Source of the DNA: Anoxynatronum buryatiense
Lineage (GTDB): Bacteria; Bacillota; Clostridia; Peptostreptococcales; Tindalliaceae
Assembly: GCF_900182905.1 (NCBI RefSeq)
Contig: NZ_FXUF01000003.1
Location: 1 to 64,000 of the forward strand
DNA: 64,000 bases
Direction of reading: 5' to 3'
Numbering within the stretch: the first letter of the stretch is position 1; the number at the start of each line of letters is the position of its first letter. Shown one piece after another: positions 10,070 through 17,990 of the stretch. The notes under the pieces were generated by a model. The model had not been told where the DNA came from, ran no database searches, and was given only the letters and a program-made list of their open reading frames with translations. A program made the translations under genes and the position numbers.

Positions 10070-10834
10070 ATGTATCAAATCCATACCGCTGACCATTATT
10101 TGTGGGAGAATCTGAACCTTGACGGAAAACTGGTGTTGGAGGGTGGCACCAGCTGGGGAAATACCACCCAACGAATCGCCGAAAAAGTGGAGGAACAAGG
10201 CTGGAAGACTCGTCTGGTTTCTGTGGATATTGACGATGATCATTTTGACCAGATCCAAGAGTTATTGCATGGGAAATTTGAAGAATTACAGCTGCGTCAA
10301 GCCGATCTGAGCCGTCTGGATTTTATGGAAAGCAATGTGATTGATGTGGTGATTTGTAACTATACCCTGTCATCCGTTAACCAGTTTCCATTGCGTGCAA
10401 CAAAAGCCCTCAGTGAATTTCACCGGGTATTGAAGCCTGGAGGGCAGCTGGTGATAATGGAAGAAATGCCGATATGGTCAGTGGAAAACAGGGATTACCC
10501 CTACTGGTCACAACGACTTCGCGTCATCAAAAGCATCAGCGTGCTGAAGGCCATGGCTCACTTTAACGAAATTCATCCCATCGATTTGGAGCAGACACTG
10601 GGGATCATTGGATTCAAACAGGTCAAATACCAGGAGTTCAAAGAAATCATTGATTCAGAAATGGCAACACGCTTTCTTGACAAACGAAAACAGACACTTC
10701 TAAAAGGTGTCAATGACATCGAAAATGAAAACCTCACCAAAGGTTTTGTTGAGATTACAGAGAAATTGGTGAAGGAGTTGGAACTGGCAAAAGAGTTTTC
10801 GGCACCTGCCTATATTCTAAAAGCCATTAAGTAA
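10070..10834 (+). CDS. Class I SAM-dependent methyltransferase
   Basis: A 254-residue protein with a class I methyltransferase core: motif I is the variant LVLEGGTSWGNTT near residue 22, an acidic VDIDDD end of strand 2, VICNYTLSSVN as motif IV, and HRVLKPGGQLVIMEEMP, the classic post-motif (L-K-P-G-G) of small-molecule or quinone methyltransferases. The C-terminal helical tail (about 90 residues) is not assigned. Substrate unknown. AAGGAGGG precedes ATG 10070. It ends at a hairpin before rlmD. Confidence 0.8.
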   Translation: MYQIHTADHYLWENLNLDGKLVLEGGTSWGNTTQRIAEKVEEQGWKTRLVSVDIDDDHFDQIQELLHGKFEELQLRQADLSRLDFMESNVIDVVICNYTLSSVNQFPLRATKALSEFHRVLKPGGQLVIMEEMPIWSVENRDYPYWSQRLRVIKSISVLKAMAHFNEIHPIDLEQTLGIIGFKQVKYQEFKEIIDSEMATRFLDKRKQTLLKGVNDIENENLTKGFVEITEKLVKELELAKEFSAPAYILKAIK

Positions 10835-10853
10835 TCAACCAACAGTGCAACAT

Positions 10854-10883
10854 GTGCCCGGAAGAAATCTTCCGGGTGCTTCT
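10854..10883 (+). terminator. Hairpin terminator after methyltransferase gene
   Basis: CCCGGAAGA/TCTTCCGGG is a 9-bp perfect stem with a two-base AA centre, extended by G-T wobbles, followed by only a weak TGCTTCTAT tract. It may be leaky. Confidence 0.55.
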
Positions 10884-10901
10884 ATGTAAAGGAGTGATTC
10901 A

Positions 10902-12266
10902 ATGGGACTAAAGGGAATGGAAGTTGAAATTGATATAAAAAAAATGATTTTCGGCGGCAAGGCGGTTGGTCAATATGAAGGTCAGCGAGTGGTCACCAGC
11001 TATGGCATTGTTGGTCAGCGGGTACGGGCAAAAATCAAGCGAGTGAGGCAAACACACCTTGAAGCCAATACCCTGCAGGTGATTGACAAATCACCAGTTG
11101 AAAAAGAGGAAGCTTGCCCCCACACAGGAACCTGCGGAGGATGCAGCCTGCAGGGAGTTCCGTACCAATGGCAGGTTGAAACGAAAAATGAACAAGTGAA
11201 GGCGCTTTTTTCTGAGCGAAAACTCATGCCGTCTGTCTGGCATAAACCAGTTAGTAGTCCTCGAATTGAGGGCTACAGGAATAAAATGGAGTTTTCTTTT
11301 GGAAACCAGGAACGGGGCGGGCAGTTGACATTAGGCATGCATCAGCGGGGCAGACGGTATGACGTAGTGGATACTGCGCATTGCAACTTAGTAGACGAAG
11401 ATTTTCGCCGTATTCGTACCGCCACAGCGACATTTTTTAGAGAGCGGCAGGTGCAACCGTATCACAAAATTTCACACGATGGCATATTAAGGCACCTTGT
11501 GGTTCGTAAAGCTGCATTCACTGGTGAAATAATGGTAAACCTGGTGACGGCCAATGCGCCAGAGCTTTCGGTAAATGAATGGAAAGAGAGTTTGTTGTCA
11601 CTTGAGTTGGCGGGAAATCTGGCGAGCATCTTGTGGACAGTGAATAATCAGGTGGCAGATACGGTTCAAAACGATTACATACAATGTCTTCATGGAAAAG
11701 AATCCATTCGAGAGAGTTTGCTGGGATTGAATTTTACCATCACACCCTTTTCATTTTTTCAAACCAACAGCTATGCGGCTGAGTGCCTTTACGAAATAGC
11801 GACTTCCTTTCTGTCGGAAACCGACCAAAATGTCTATGATCTTTACTGTGGCTTGGGAACCATTACCCAGCTGATGGCCCGTCGGGCCTCGAAAGTGACG
11901 GGTATTGAACTGGTGACAGAAGCAGTGGAACAGGCAAGAAAAGACGCGCAGCTCAATGGTTTTGAAAACTGCACTTTCATAGCTGGTGATGTGAAAGAAA
12001 CATTGAATCAACTGCCGGGAAGGCCAGACACACTCATTCTTGACCCGCCCCGGGCAGGGGTGCATCCCAAAGCCATGACAGATCTGCTGGCCATGAAACC
12101 TGAAAAAATGATCTATATCTCATGTAACCCCCGCTCGTTGGTGGATAACCTGGAGCAGGCAACAGCAACTGGCTGGCATATTGAATCTGCACAGTGTGTT
12201 GACCTTTTTCCCAATACGCCTCATGTCGAGTGCGTAGTACTGATGTCAAAAAAAGAAGCAAATTAA
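10902..12266 (+). CDS. rlmD: 23S rRNA (uracil-C5)-methyltransferase, RlmD/RumA type
   Basis: Methylates C5 of a uridine in 23S rRNA (U1939 or U747 by homology; which one cannot be decided). The 454-residue protein has an N-terminal TRAM-like domain, a [4Fe-4S] motif C-x5-C-x2-C (CPHTGTCGGC, about residues 71-80) plus a later HCNLVDE cysteine, and a C-terminal SAM domain with DLYCGLGTITQLMA, LDPPRAGVHP and the catalytic-cysteine segment YISCNPRSL. AAAGGAGTG precedes ATG 10902. The combination of cluster cysteines and TRAM separates it from TrmA. Confidence 0.92.
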   Translation: MGLKGMEVEIDIKKMIFGGKAVGQYEGQRVVTSYGIVGQRVRAKIKRVRQTHLEANTLQVIDKSPVEKEEACPHTGTCGGCSLQGVPYQWQVETKNEQVKALFSERKLMPSVWHKPVSSPRIEGYRNKMEFSFGNQERGGQLTLGMHQRGRRYDVVDTAHCNLVDEDFRRIRTATATFFRERQVQPYHKISHDGILRHLVVRKAAFTGEIMVNLVTANAPELSVNEWKESLLSLELAGNLASILWTVNNQVADTVQNDYIQCLHGKESIRESLLGLNFTITPFSFFQTNSYAAECLYEIATSFLSETDQNVYDLYCGLGTITQLMARRASKVTGIELVTEAVEQARKDAQLNGFENCTFIAGDVKETLNQLPGRPDTLILDPPRAGVHPKAMTDLLAMKPEKMIYISCNPRSLVDNLEQATATGWHIESAQCVDLFPNTPHVECVVLMSKKEAN

Positions 12267-12309
12267 ATAAATCAATAAGTGTCGTTTTTAAATAAAGAGG
12301 GGACGCAAC

Positions 12310-12338
12310 TTGACAAAAAGAAGCGGTGAGGTTATAAT
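12310..12338 (+). promoter_or_regulatory. Consensus sigma-A promoter for the RAYT-like gene
   Basis: TTGACA (12310-12315) and TATAAT (12333-12338) are both perfect and exactly 17 bp apart, 20 bp before the start codon, so the leader is very short. Confidence 0.85.
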
Positions 12339-12358
12339 GAGCTCAGGAAGGTGATCAC

Positions 12359-13114
12359 ATGGCCCGGCAGGCAAGAAGTGCAACTACCTATGGTATTTAT
12401 CATATTTTTCAGCAGGGGCATGGGAAGCGACCTCTTTTCTCCAATGAAGAAGATCGGATCATCTGGTTACAAATGGTTGCCCGTGCAAGGGAAAAGTTTC
12501 GGTTTAAGCTTTACGCCTACTGTGCGGCTGATCCTCAGGAATACCATTTGGTACTGAATCTGCAAGGTGGCGATATATCGAAAGTGATGAAAAGCATTAA
12601 TATTGCTTATGCAATGTACGCCAAGTGTGATGGGCAGCTCTTTAAAGATCGTTATAAAAGCACCCTTGTTGATAGCCGGAATCAGTTGCTGGATATTATG
12701 GGCCAGATTCATCGCCGATCACGGGCGCGCAAAACCACACCAGATCTTTTTAACAGTTTTTGTTGTTATCGGGGTTTGGTAAAAGACCCGTTGGTATCAT
12801 TGGATCTTGACGACTTTTCGGCACTGGAAGAAATCGTTCAAAGCAGCAAAGAAGACGGCAAACCTTGTAACAGGTGTATACAAACTGTCTCAGAGGCTGA
12901 GGCTCACCTGAAGACGATTCTGTCATTGAATCAAATAACAGCAGAAGAGATGTACCGGGACAAAACCTTCCGCAACCAGTTGATCCTCCGGTTTCGCCAG
13001 GAAACGACACTGAGTCAAAAGGAAATCGGTCAGATTTTTGGTGGATTATCTGAATCGGCTGTTAGCAAAATTATCTCTGGTAATGCTGGAGAGCATCGCT
13101 CAAAGGCAAACTGA
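12359..13114 (+). CDS. Degenerate IS200/RAYT-type (Y1 transposase family) protein with C-terminal helix-turn-helix
   Basis: The 251-residue protein aligns by eye to REP-associated tyrosine transposases: MARQARS...YGIYHIF at the start, FKLYAYCAADPQEYHLVLNL, DISKVMKSINIAYAMY, and GQLFKDRYKSTLVDS. The catalytic residues appear lost. The usual metal-binding H-x-H (MPNHxHLLL) reads QEYHLVL, with one histidine left, and the segment that normally holds the nucleophilic tyrosine (Y-I-H-x-N-P) reads QIHRRSRA. A C-terminal 100 residues contain LSQKEIGQIFGGLSESAVSKI, a helix-turn-helix like those of sigma or Xre factors. It is likely a domesticated DNA-binding protein rather than a mobile element. No terminal repeats flank it. 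Confidence 0.75.
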   Translation: MARQARSATTYGIYHIFQQGHGKRPLFSNEEDRIIWLQMVARAREKFRFKLYAYCAADPQEYHLVLNLQGGDISKVMKSINIAYAMYAKCDGQLFKDRYKSTLVDSRNQLLDIMGQIHRRSRARKTTPDLFNSFCCYRGLVKDPLVSLDLDDFSALEEIVQSSKEDGKPCNRCIQTVSEAEAHLKTILSLNQITAEEMYRDKTFRNQLILRFRQETTLSQKEIGQIFGGLSESAVSKIISGNAGEHRSKAN

Positions 13115-13236
13115 AAGGCACGCATACACTCGAAAGTTCAAAAGCACTTGATTGACCGACCGTCGGCAAGGCTTGGAACAGGTAATTTATAAGCAGAAAT
13201 TCAAGTACCGTCACCTGTAATGAAAGGAATGATACA

Positions 13237-14244
13237 ATGGAACTACATTTAAATATGGGTATTGACAGTTCGAAAGAAAAAGTGGGCGCGATCCCGGTTG
13301 ATGCCGATGTGGCCATCATTGGAGGTGGCCCTGCGGGTATCAGTGCCGCCATTTATGCAAAGCGCAAGGGATTGAGAACAGTGGTCATCACTGAAACCAC
13401 CGGAGGGCAGATAAACGACACAACAACTGTGGAAAATTATCCTGGATTTCCGATGATATCAGGTGAAATGCTGGCGAGAAAGTTTTATGATCAGGCACGC
13501 GAACTAAATATTCCCTTTATGAAAAGTGTCGGAGTGAAGCAAATCATATCCGGGGCAAATAATCTTAAAACACTTGTGTTGTCCGACGGAAACTCATATA
13601 ACGCTAAAGCGGTCATTATCGCCACCGGCAGTCGTCATCGGAAACTGGAAGTTCCGGGTGAAGAGACATTGGCTGGAAAAGGAGTGGCTTACTGTGCGAT
13701 CTGTGACGGTCCTTTGTTCAGAGATCGGAATGTGGTGGTTGTTGGAGGAGGCAACGCGGCGGTCGAAGCTGCCATTGATCTGTCAAAACTGGCAACTAAA
13801 GTGATAATGGTTCACCGCAGTCAGTTCCGGGCAGATCAGGTTTTGTTGGATCGCATGCAACGGATCAACAATATTCAGGTTCACCTGGAGACTCAAATTA
13901 CTGAAATACAGGGAATCGAAAAAGTTTCCGGTATAGCAGTTAGAAACTTGACCAACCGAAAAAGGGAGGTGATTCCTGCTGACGGTGTATTTGTGGAAGT
14001 TGGATATTTGGCGAATACAGAGTTCGTCAAGGGCTTGGTAGATTTGAATGAAAGAAACGAAATTATTGTAGACCATAAGATGCAAACCAGTCTTTCGGGA
14101 ATTTTTGCTGCAGGTGATGTGGCGGAAGGACCCTTCAAACAAATCGTGATTGCTGTTGGAGAAGGTGCCAAAGCGGCATTGGCTGCCAACGAATATTTAA
14201 ATACCCTAACCAATGAGGAGGAAACAAACCATGAAATTGCTTAA
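13237..14244 (+). CDS. Thioredoxin-disulfide reductase family flavoprotein
   Basis: A 335-residue FAD/NAD(P)H oxidoreductase of the TrxB/AhpF type. FAD-binding GGGPAGISAAIYAKRKG is near residue 31, the redox motif CAICDG near the middle, the pyridine-nucleotide GGGNAAVEAA next, and the FAD motif GIFAAGDVAEG near the end. It has about 20 extra N-terminal residues compared with E. coli TrxB. The second dinucleotide site ends VHRSQFRAD where NADPH-dependent TrxB usually has HRR-x3-R, so the cofactor could be NADPH or NADH. It overlaps the next gene by 14 bp, a two-fold thioredoxin protein, so it probably reduces that partner. Confidence 0.88.
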   Translation: MELHLNMGIDSSKEKVGAIPVDADVAIIGGGPAGISAAIYAKRKGLRTVVITETTGGQINDTTTVENYPGFPMISGEMLARKFYDQARELNIPFMKSVGVKQIISGANNLKTLVLSDGNSYNAKAVIIATGSRHRKLEVPGEETLAGKGVAYCAICDGPLFRDRNVVVVGGGNAAVEAAIDLSKLATKVIMVHRSQFRADQVLLDRMQRINNIQVHLETQITEIQGIEKVSGIAVRNLTNRKREVIPADGVFVEVGYLANTEFVKGLVDLNERNEIIVDHKMQTSLSGIFAAGDVAEGPFKQIVIAVGEGAKAALAANEYLNTLTNEEETNHEIA

Positions 14245-14884
14245 TGACGAAGTACAAGCTCAGCTAAAAACCGTGTTTGAAAACATGCAGAAAGATGTGA
14301 CCATTGCGCTGTTCATCAAAGAAGATCCCTGCGAGACATGCCAGGAAACAAGTGATTTTCTCAACGAGCTGGTTGCCACCAGCCCGCACCTTCACTTAAA
14401 AATGTATGATATTGAACGTGATCATGCCATTGCAGAGCAATATAATGTGAAAATGGTTCCATCCATCGTACTGCTTGACCAAGACCAACAGTATCAGCGC
14501 ATCAAGTTCAATGGAATTCCTGCCGGCCACGAAATTAATTCCTTTGTAAAGGGAATTTTGGAAGTAGCCGGCGCTGGGGCTCCGCTTTCGGGTGAAGTGA
14601 TGGACAGGCTGTCAGAGGTGAAGCATCCGGTGAACATTAAGGTTTTTGTTACTTTGGGGTGCCCCCACTGCTCGGGTGCTGTTGAAAAGGCCCATAAACT
14701 GGCTTTATCGAATGAATATATCGATGCGGAAATGATAGAAGCTCAGACATTCTATGATTTATCTGATCGGTTCAATGTATCCAGCGTGCCGAAAATTGTC
14801 ATCAATGATGACTTCGAGTTCGTGGGAAATCAGCCACTGGAGACATTTTTGGAAGAAATCGAAAAAATTCAGGCGGTTAACTAG
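14231..14884 (+). CDS. Two-domain thioredoxin-fold protein (PDO/AhpF N-domain-like)
   Basis: A 217-residue protein with two consecutive thioredoxin folds. The first contains DPCETCQ (CxxC near residue 34) and cis-Pro segment KMVPSIV; the second contains GCPHCSG (CxxC near residue 145) and cis-Pro segment SSVPKIV. AhpF N-terminal domains have this two-fold layout but keep only the second CxxC, whereas archaeal/thermophile protein disulfide oxidoreductases keep both. GAGGAGG sits inside the end of the upstream reductase gene, 14 bp of which overlap this start. The pair likely forms a split AhpF-like electron path; no ahpC lies in the window. Confidence 0.85.
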   Translation: MKLLNDEVQAQLKTVFENMQKDVTIALFIKEDPCETCQETSDFLNELVATSPHLHLKMYDIERDHAIAEQYNVKMVPSIVLLDQDQQYQRIKFNGIPAGHEINSFVKGILEVAGAGAPLSGEVMDRLSEVKHPVNIKVFVTLGCPHCSGAVEKAHKLALSNEYIDAEMIEAQTFYDLSDRFNVSSVPKIVINDDFEFVGNQPLETFLEEIEKIQAVN

Positions 14885-14930
14885 AACGGCCAGCTTACAA
14901 TCAAAACTGAGAGATGGTATTAAATGAAGA

Positions 14931-14977
14931 AAGAGTGCCAGAGGATAGTGACAGAATCCTATAGGCACTCTTTTTTG
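14931..14977 (+). terminator. Intrinsic terminator after the thioredoxin pair
   Basis: AAGAGTGCC pairs with GGCACTCTT, with an inner AGGAT/ATCCT helix, followed by TTTTTT overlapping the arm. A strong rho-independent terminator. Confidence 0.85.
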
Positions 14978-15111
14978 CGCCCATCATGAAAAAGGATGAC
15001 CTGACGAACATGATCATTTTGATTTGGTGCGGCTTTGAAGAATGTTCGATTGATTGCCTGTTTTTTGTGGTAAAATGGGTGGGTAAATCAATGAGTAGGG
15101 AGGCAGTGTGA

Positions 15112-16158
15112 ATGAAAAAACGACTACGAAATCATGCTGTGGAGATTGGAACACTGCCCACGGGGCCGGGAAATCGGATTACAGATGTTGCCGGAGTGCT
15201 GGTAGGACATGCTACCTGTGATGAATCGCCCCATCAAACAGGTGTCACGGTGGTGATTCCAGGGGCAAGAAATCCTTTTACAGAAAAATACACGGCTGCT
15301 GTTTACGTAATAAACGGATTTGGCAAAAGTCAGGGCCTGGTTCAAATCGAAGAACTGGGAGCCCTGGAAACGCCCATAGCTTTAACCAATACATTGAATG
15401 TGGGCCGGGTGCACGATGCCTTGGTGACATATATGCTGCAGCGTTGCGATCAAGAGGGGATTTCTCCCGTGTCTATTAACCCGGTGGTGTGTGAGTGCAA
15501 CGACAGCCGTCTGAATCGAATTCAAGACAGGGTCGTCAGCGAGGCGCATGTGCAAAAAGCTATTGAGACTGCTTCGATTGATTTTGATGAAGGTTCTGTG
15601 GGTGCCGGGCGTGGAACGACGGCTTTTGGTCTTAAAGGTGGCATGGGGTCGGCTTCCAGAGTGATTCGATTTGACGAAAAGCCATATACACTGGGGGTTC
15701 TGGTACAGAGCAATCATGGCTGTCGGGAAGATTTGATGATTAATGGACAGAAAATCCCCCTCTTGTCGTCGGAAAAGGCAACTGCGGAAGTGGACCAAGG
15801 CTCCATCATTATTATTGTGGCAACTGACCTGCCGGTTTCAGATCGACAGTTAAAGCGCATCATTAAACGGGTGGGGGTGGGGTTGGCGCGCACAGGTTCT
15901 TATCTGGGTCATGGCAGCGGCGAGATTGCCGTGGGCTTCTCTACGGCCAACCCTGTTCATCACCATTCATCGTCAGATTTCATGCAAGTCACCATGATCA
16001 ATGAAAATCAGATTGACCGTGTTTTTCGGGCGGTTGTGGAAGCAACTGAAGAAGCAGTTCTGAATTCGATGATTACGGCAACGCCTGTTGCGGCTGGAAA
16101 AGAAAAGCCCTTGTGCCTGTCGGAAGTGCTGGGTGAACTGAACTGGCCGGATAGCTGA
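15112..16158 (+). CDS. P1 family (DmpA/BapA, MEROPS S58) peptidase
   Basis: A 348-residue N-terminal-nucleophile hydrolase. The family hallmarks are ITDVAGVLVGH near the start, TGVTVVIPG, GSVGAGRGTTAFGLKGGMGSASR in the middle (split by the substrate pocket), and DQGSIIIIVATDLP in which Ser231 is the predicted autocatalytic cleavage and nucleophile residue. DmpA-type members release N-terminal D- or L-residues or beta-peptides; the physiological substrate here is unknown. GGGAGG lies before ATG 15112. LarB starts 32 bp downstream, so the genes may be co-transcribed, with no obvious functional link. Confidence 0.85.
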   Translation: MKKRLRNHAVEIGTLPTGPGNRITDVAGVLVGHATCDESPHQTGVTVVIPGARNPFTEKYTAAVYVINGFGKSQGLVQIEELGALETPIALTNTLNVGRVHDALVTYMLQRCDQEGISPVSINPVVCECNDSRLNRIQDRVVSEAHVQKAIETASIDFDEGSVGAGRGTTAFGLKGGMGSASRVIRFDEKPYTLGVLVQSNHGCREDLMINGQKIPLLSSEKATAEVDQGSIIIIVATDLPVSDRQLKRIIKRVGVGLARTGSYLGHGSGEIAVGFSTANPVHHHSSSDFMQVTMINENQIDRVFRAVVEATEEAVLNSMITATPVAAGKEKPLCLSEVLGELNWPDS

Positions 16159-16190
16159 ATAAATGACATCAGAGTTGAGGTGAGGGTGAA

Positions 16191-16958
16191 ATGAGAGAAG
16201 AAGATGTGAGAAAAATGCTTGAGGAAGTTCAGGCTGGAATCCTGACAGTTGATCAGGCTGCGGAACAGTTAAAAGAACTTCCTTTTTCAGATTTGGGTTT
16301 TGCAACAGTTGATCATCACCGGGAAATTCGCACTGGGTACCCGGAAGTTATTTATGGTGAAGGGAAAACAGCCGAGCAGGTGACGGGTATTGTCAAAAGC
16401 ATGCTGAAACGTGAGAGCAATGTACTGATCACAAGAACGAACAGGAATGTTCATGATTCAATCAGGTCGCTGGATGATCGGGCCCGGTTCAATCCGGTTG
16501 CCAAAACCATCGCATTGTGCCGGCGGAAAATAACTTTCAGTGATGGCTATGTTGCCATTGTGGCTGCCGGCACATCCGATTTACCTGTGGCAGAAGAAGC
16601 TTTTGAAACAGCTCGGATGATGGGAAGTCGGGTGGAAATGGTGATGGATGTCGGTGTAGCGGGAATTCACAGGCTTTTTGCCAAGATGGATGTGATCCGC
16701 AAGGCGAAGGTGGTTATTGTGGTCGCGGGTATGGAAGGTGCTCTTGCCAGTGTGGTGGGAGGACTTGTGGATAAACCTGTGATTGCGGTACCCACCAGTG
16801 TGGGTTACGGCACAGGGTTCGGCGGTGTTGCTGCACTGCTGACGATGTTGAACAGCTGTGCCAGCGGCGTAACAGTGGTGAATATTGATAATGGGTTTGG
16901 GGCTGCTTACAGTGCAAGTCTGATTAATCGGATCAGCAGTGAGAAGGCTCATGGTTAG
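16191..16958 (+). CDS. larB: Nickel-pincer cofactor biosynthesis protein LarB
   Basis: LarB carboxylates and hydrolyses nicotinic acid adenine dinucleotide, the first step to the nickel-pincer nucleotide of lactate racemase. The 255-residue protein has the PurE-like C-terminal half with VAAGTSDLPVAEEA, VMDVGVAGIHRL and VPTSVGYGTGFGG-type motifs. Its N terminus (LEEVQAGILTVDQAAEQLK) and the FATVDHHREIRTGYPEVIYGEGK segment (split by me into its parts) fit the family. The larE gene follows by 47 bp. The other usual partners, larC and larA, are not in the window. Confidence 0.92.
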   Translation: MREEDVRKMLEEVQAGILTVDQAAEQLKELPFSDLGFATVDHHREIRTGYPEVIYGEGKTAEQVTGIVKSMLKRESNVLITRTNRNVHDSIRSLDDRARFNPVAKTIALCRRKITFSDGYVAIVAAGTSDLPVAEEAFETARMMGSRVEMVMDVGVAGIHRLFAKMDVIRKAKVVIVVAGMEGALASVVGGLVDKPVIAVPTSVGYGTGFGGVAALLTMLNSCASGVTVVNIDNGFGAAYSASLINRISSEKAHG

Positions 16959-17005
16959 AACAGAATGGTGCTGCATGACGTCGGCATTGAGAGGAGCAGC
17001 AATAA

Positions 17006-17860
17006 ATGACGCAACAGGAAAAACTGATCCATTTGAAAAAACTGCTACAGGATATGGAACGGGTGGTAATTGCATTTTCGGGAGGGGTCGACAGCACCTT
17101 TTTGCTTAAAATTGCCTGGGATATACTTGGTGAAGGAGTTACAGCTGTCACAGCCACTTCATCCACATACCCGGAAAGGGAGCTGGAGGAGGCTGTTCAG
17201 TTTGCCCGACAGCTGGGATGCACACATGAAATTATTCCTTCGGAAGAGTTGGAAATAGAGGGATTTGCCCAAAACCCTGCCAATCGGTGCTATTATTGCA
17301 AGCATGAGTTGTTCTCAAAACTGGGGCAGGTGGCAGAACGAACAGGGGCAGCTTATGTATTGGACGGCTCAAATCTAGATGATTTGGGTGATTTCAGACC
17401 TGGAATGCATGCGGCTAAAGAATTGGGAGTGGTCAGTCCATTGAAAGAAGCGGCTCTGACAAAAGAAGATATTCGACAGTTGTCAAAACAGCTCGGCCTG
17501 CCAACGTGGAATAAGCCGGCATTCGCCTGCCTCTCTTCCCGGTTTCCTTATGGAGAAGTGATTACTGCTGAAAAGCTTAAAATGGTGGAGGAAGCGGAGC
17601 AATTTTTGCTTGATCTTGGATTTTGTCAACTGAGGGTCAGAATACATGAAAGCATGGCGCGGATCGAGGTGGCGCCTGAAGAGCGGGTACGATTTTTCGA
17701 TATGGTTTTGATGGATCAAGTGGATGATAAACTTAAAAAAATTGGCTTCAGCTATGTAACACTTGACTTGAAAGGCTATCGAACCGGGAGTATGAACGAA
17801 GTATTGGATGAATCTGTTCGAAGGATTTCCGCTGAGAAGGCAATTGACACAAAAAAGTGA
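17006..17860 (+). CDS. larE: ATP-dependent sacrificial sulfur transferase LarE
   Basis: LarE adenylates the pyridinium carboxylate made by LarB and supplies sulfur. The PP-loop ATP pyrophosphatase motif FSGGVDST is at about residues 24-31, RCYYCKHELF is the family's paired-cysteine segment, and ACLSSRFPYG contains the cysteine equivalent to the sacrificial one of Lactobacillus LarE. The 284-residue length is normal. Extra cysteines near CYYC could instead support a cluster-dependent, catalytic form; this cannot be settled by eye. The gene ends before a promoter for typA. Confidence 0.92.
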   Translation: MTQQEKLIHLKKLLQDMERVVIAFSGGVDSTFLLKIAWDILGEGVTAVTATSSTYPERELEEAVQFARQLGCTHEIIPSEELEIEGFAQNPANRCYYCKHELFSKLGQVAERTGAAYVLDGSNLDDLGDFRPGMHAAKELGVVSPLKEAALTKEDIRQLSKQLGLPTWNKPAFACLSSRFPYGEVITAEKLKMVEEAEQFLLDLGFCQLRVRIHESMARIEVAPEERVRFFDMVLMDQVDDKLKKIGFSYVTLDLKGYRTGSMNEVLDESVRRISAEKAIDTKK

Positions 17861-17923
17861 AGACTTAACCCAACAAACGAAGGAAAAAGTTTCGAAATAG
17901 TCTATGCGAATTCTACTGTTTTA

Positions 17924-17932
17924 TGATATAAT
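17924..17932 (+). promoter_or_regulatory. Extended -10 promoter for typA
   Basis: TGATATAAT is a perfect extended -10 (TGnTATAAT) 58 bp before the typA TTG start; no clear -35 is present. Confidence 0.6.
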
Positions 17933-17990
17933 TTAAAGTCTGTGAAAACTGTTATTGGAAAAGCGCTGATTTAGAAAGAAGGAATATTTT

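Noticed and set aside
13150-13170. CCGACCGTCGG palindrome upstream of the thioredoxin reductase gene
   Set aside because: Only 5-bp arms and no repeat elsewhere that I saw; not enough for an operator or REP element linked to the nearby RAYT-like gene.
16581-17075. 164-codon His-rich minus-strand frame opposite larB/larE
   Set aside because: Low-complexity antisense of larB; spans two real genes.
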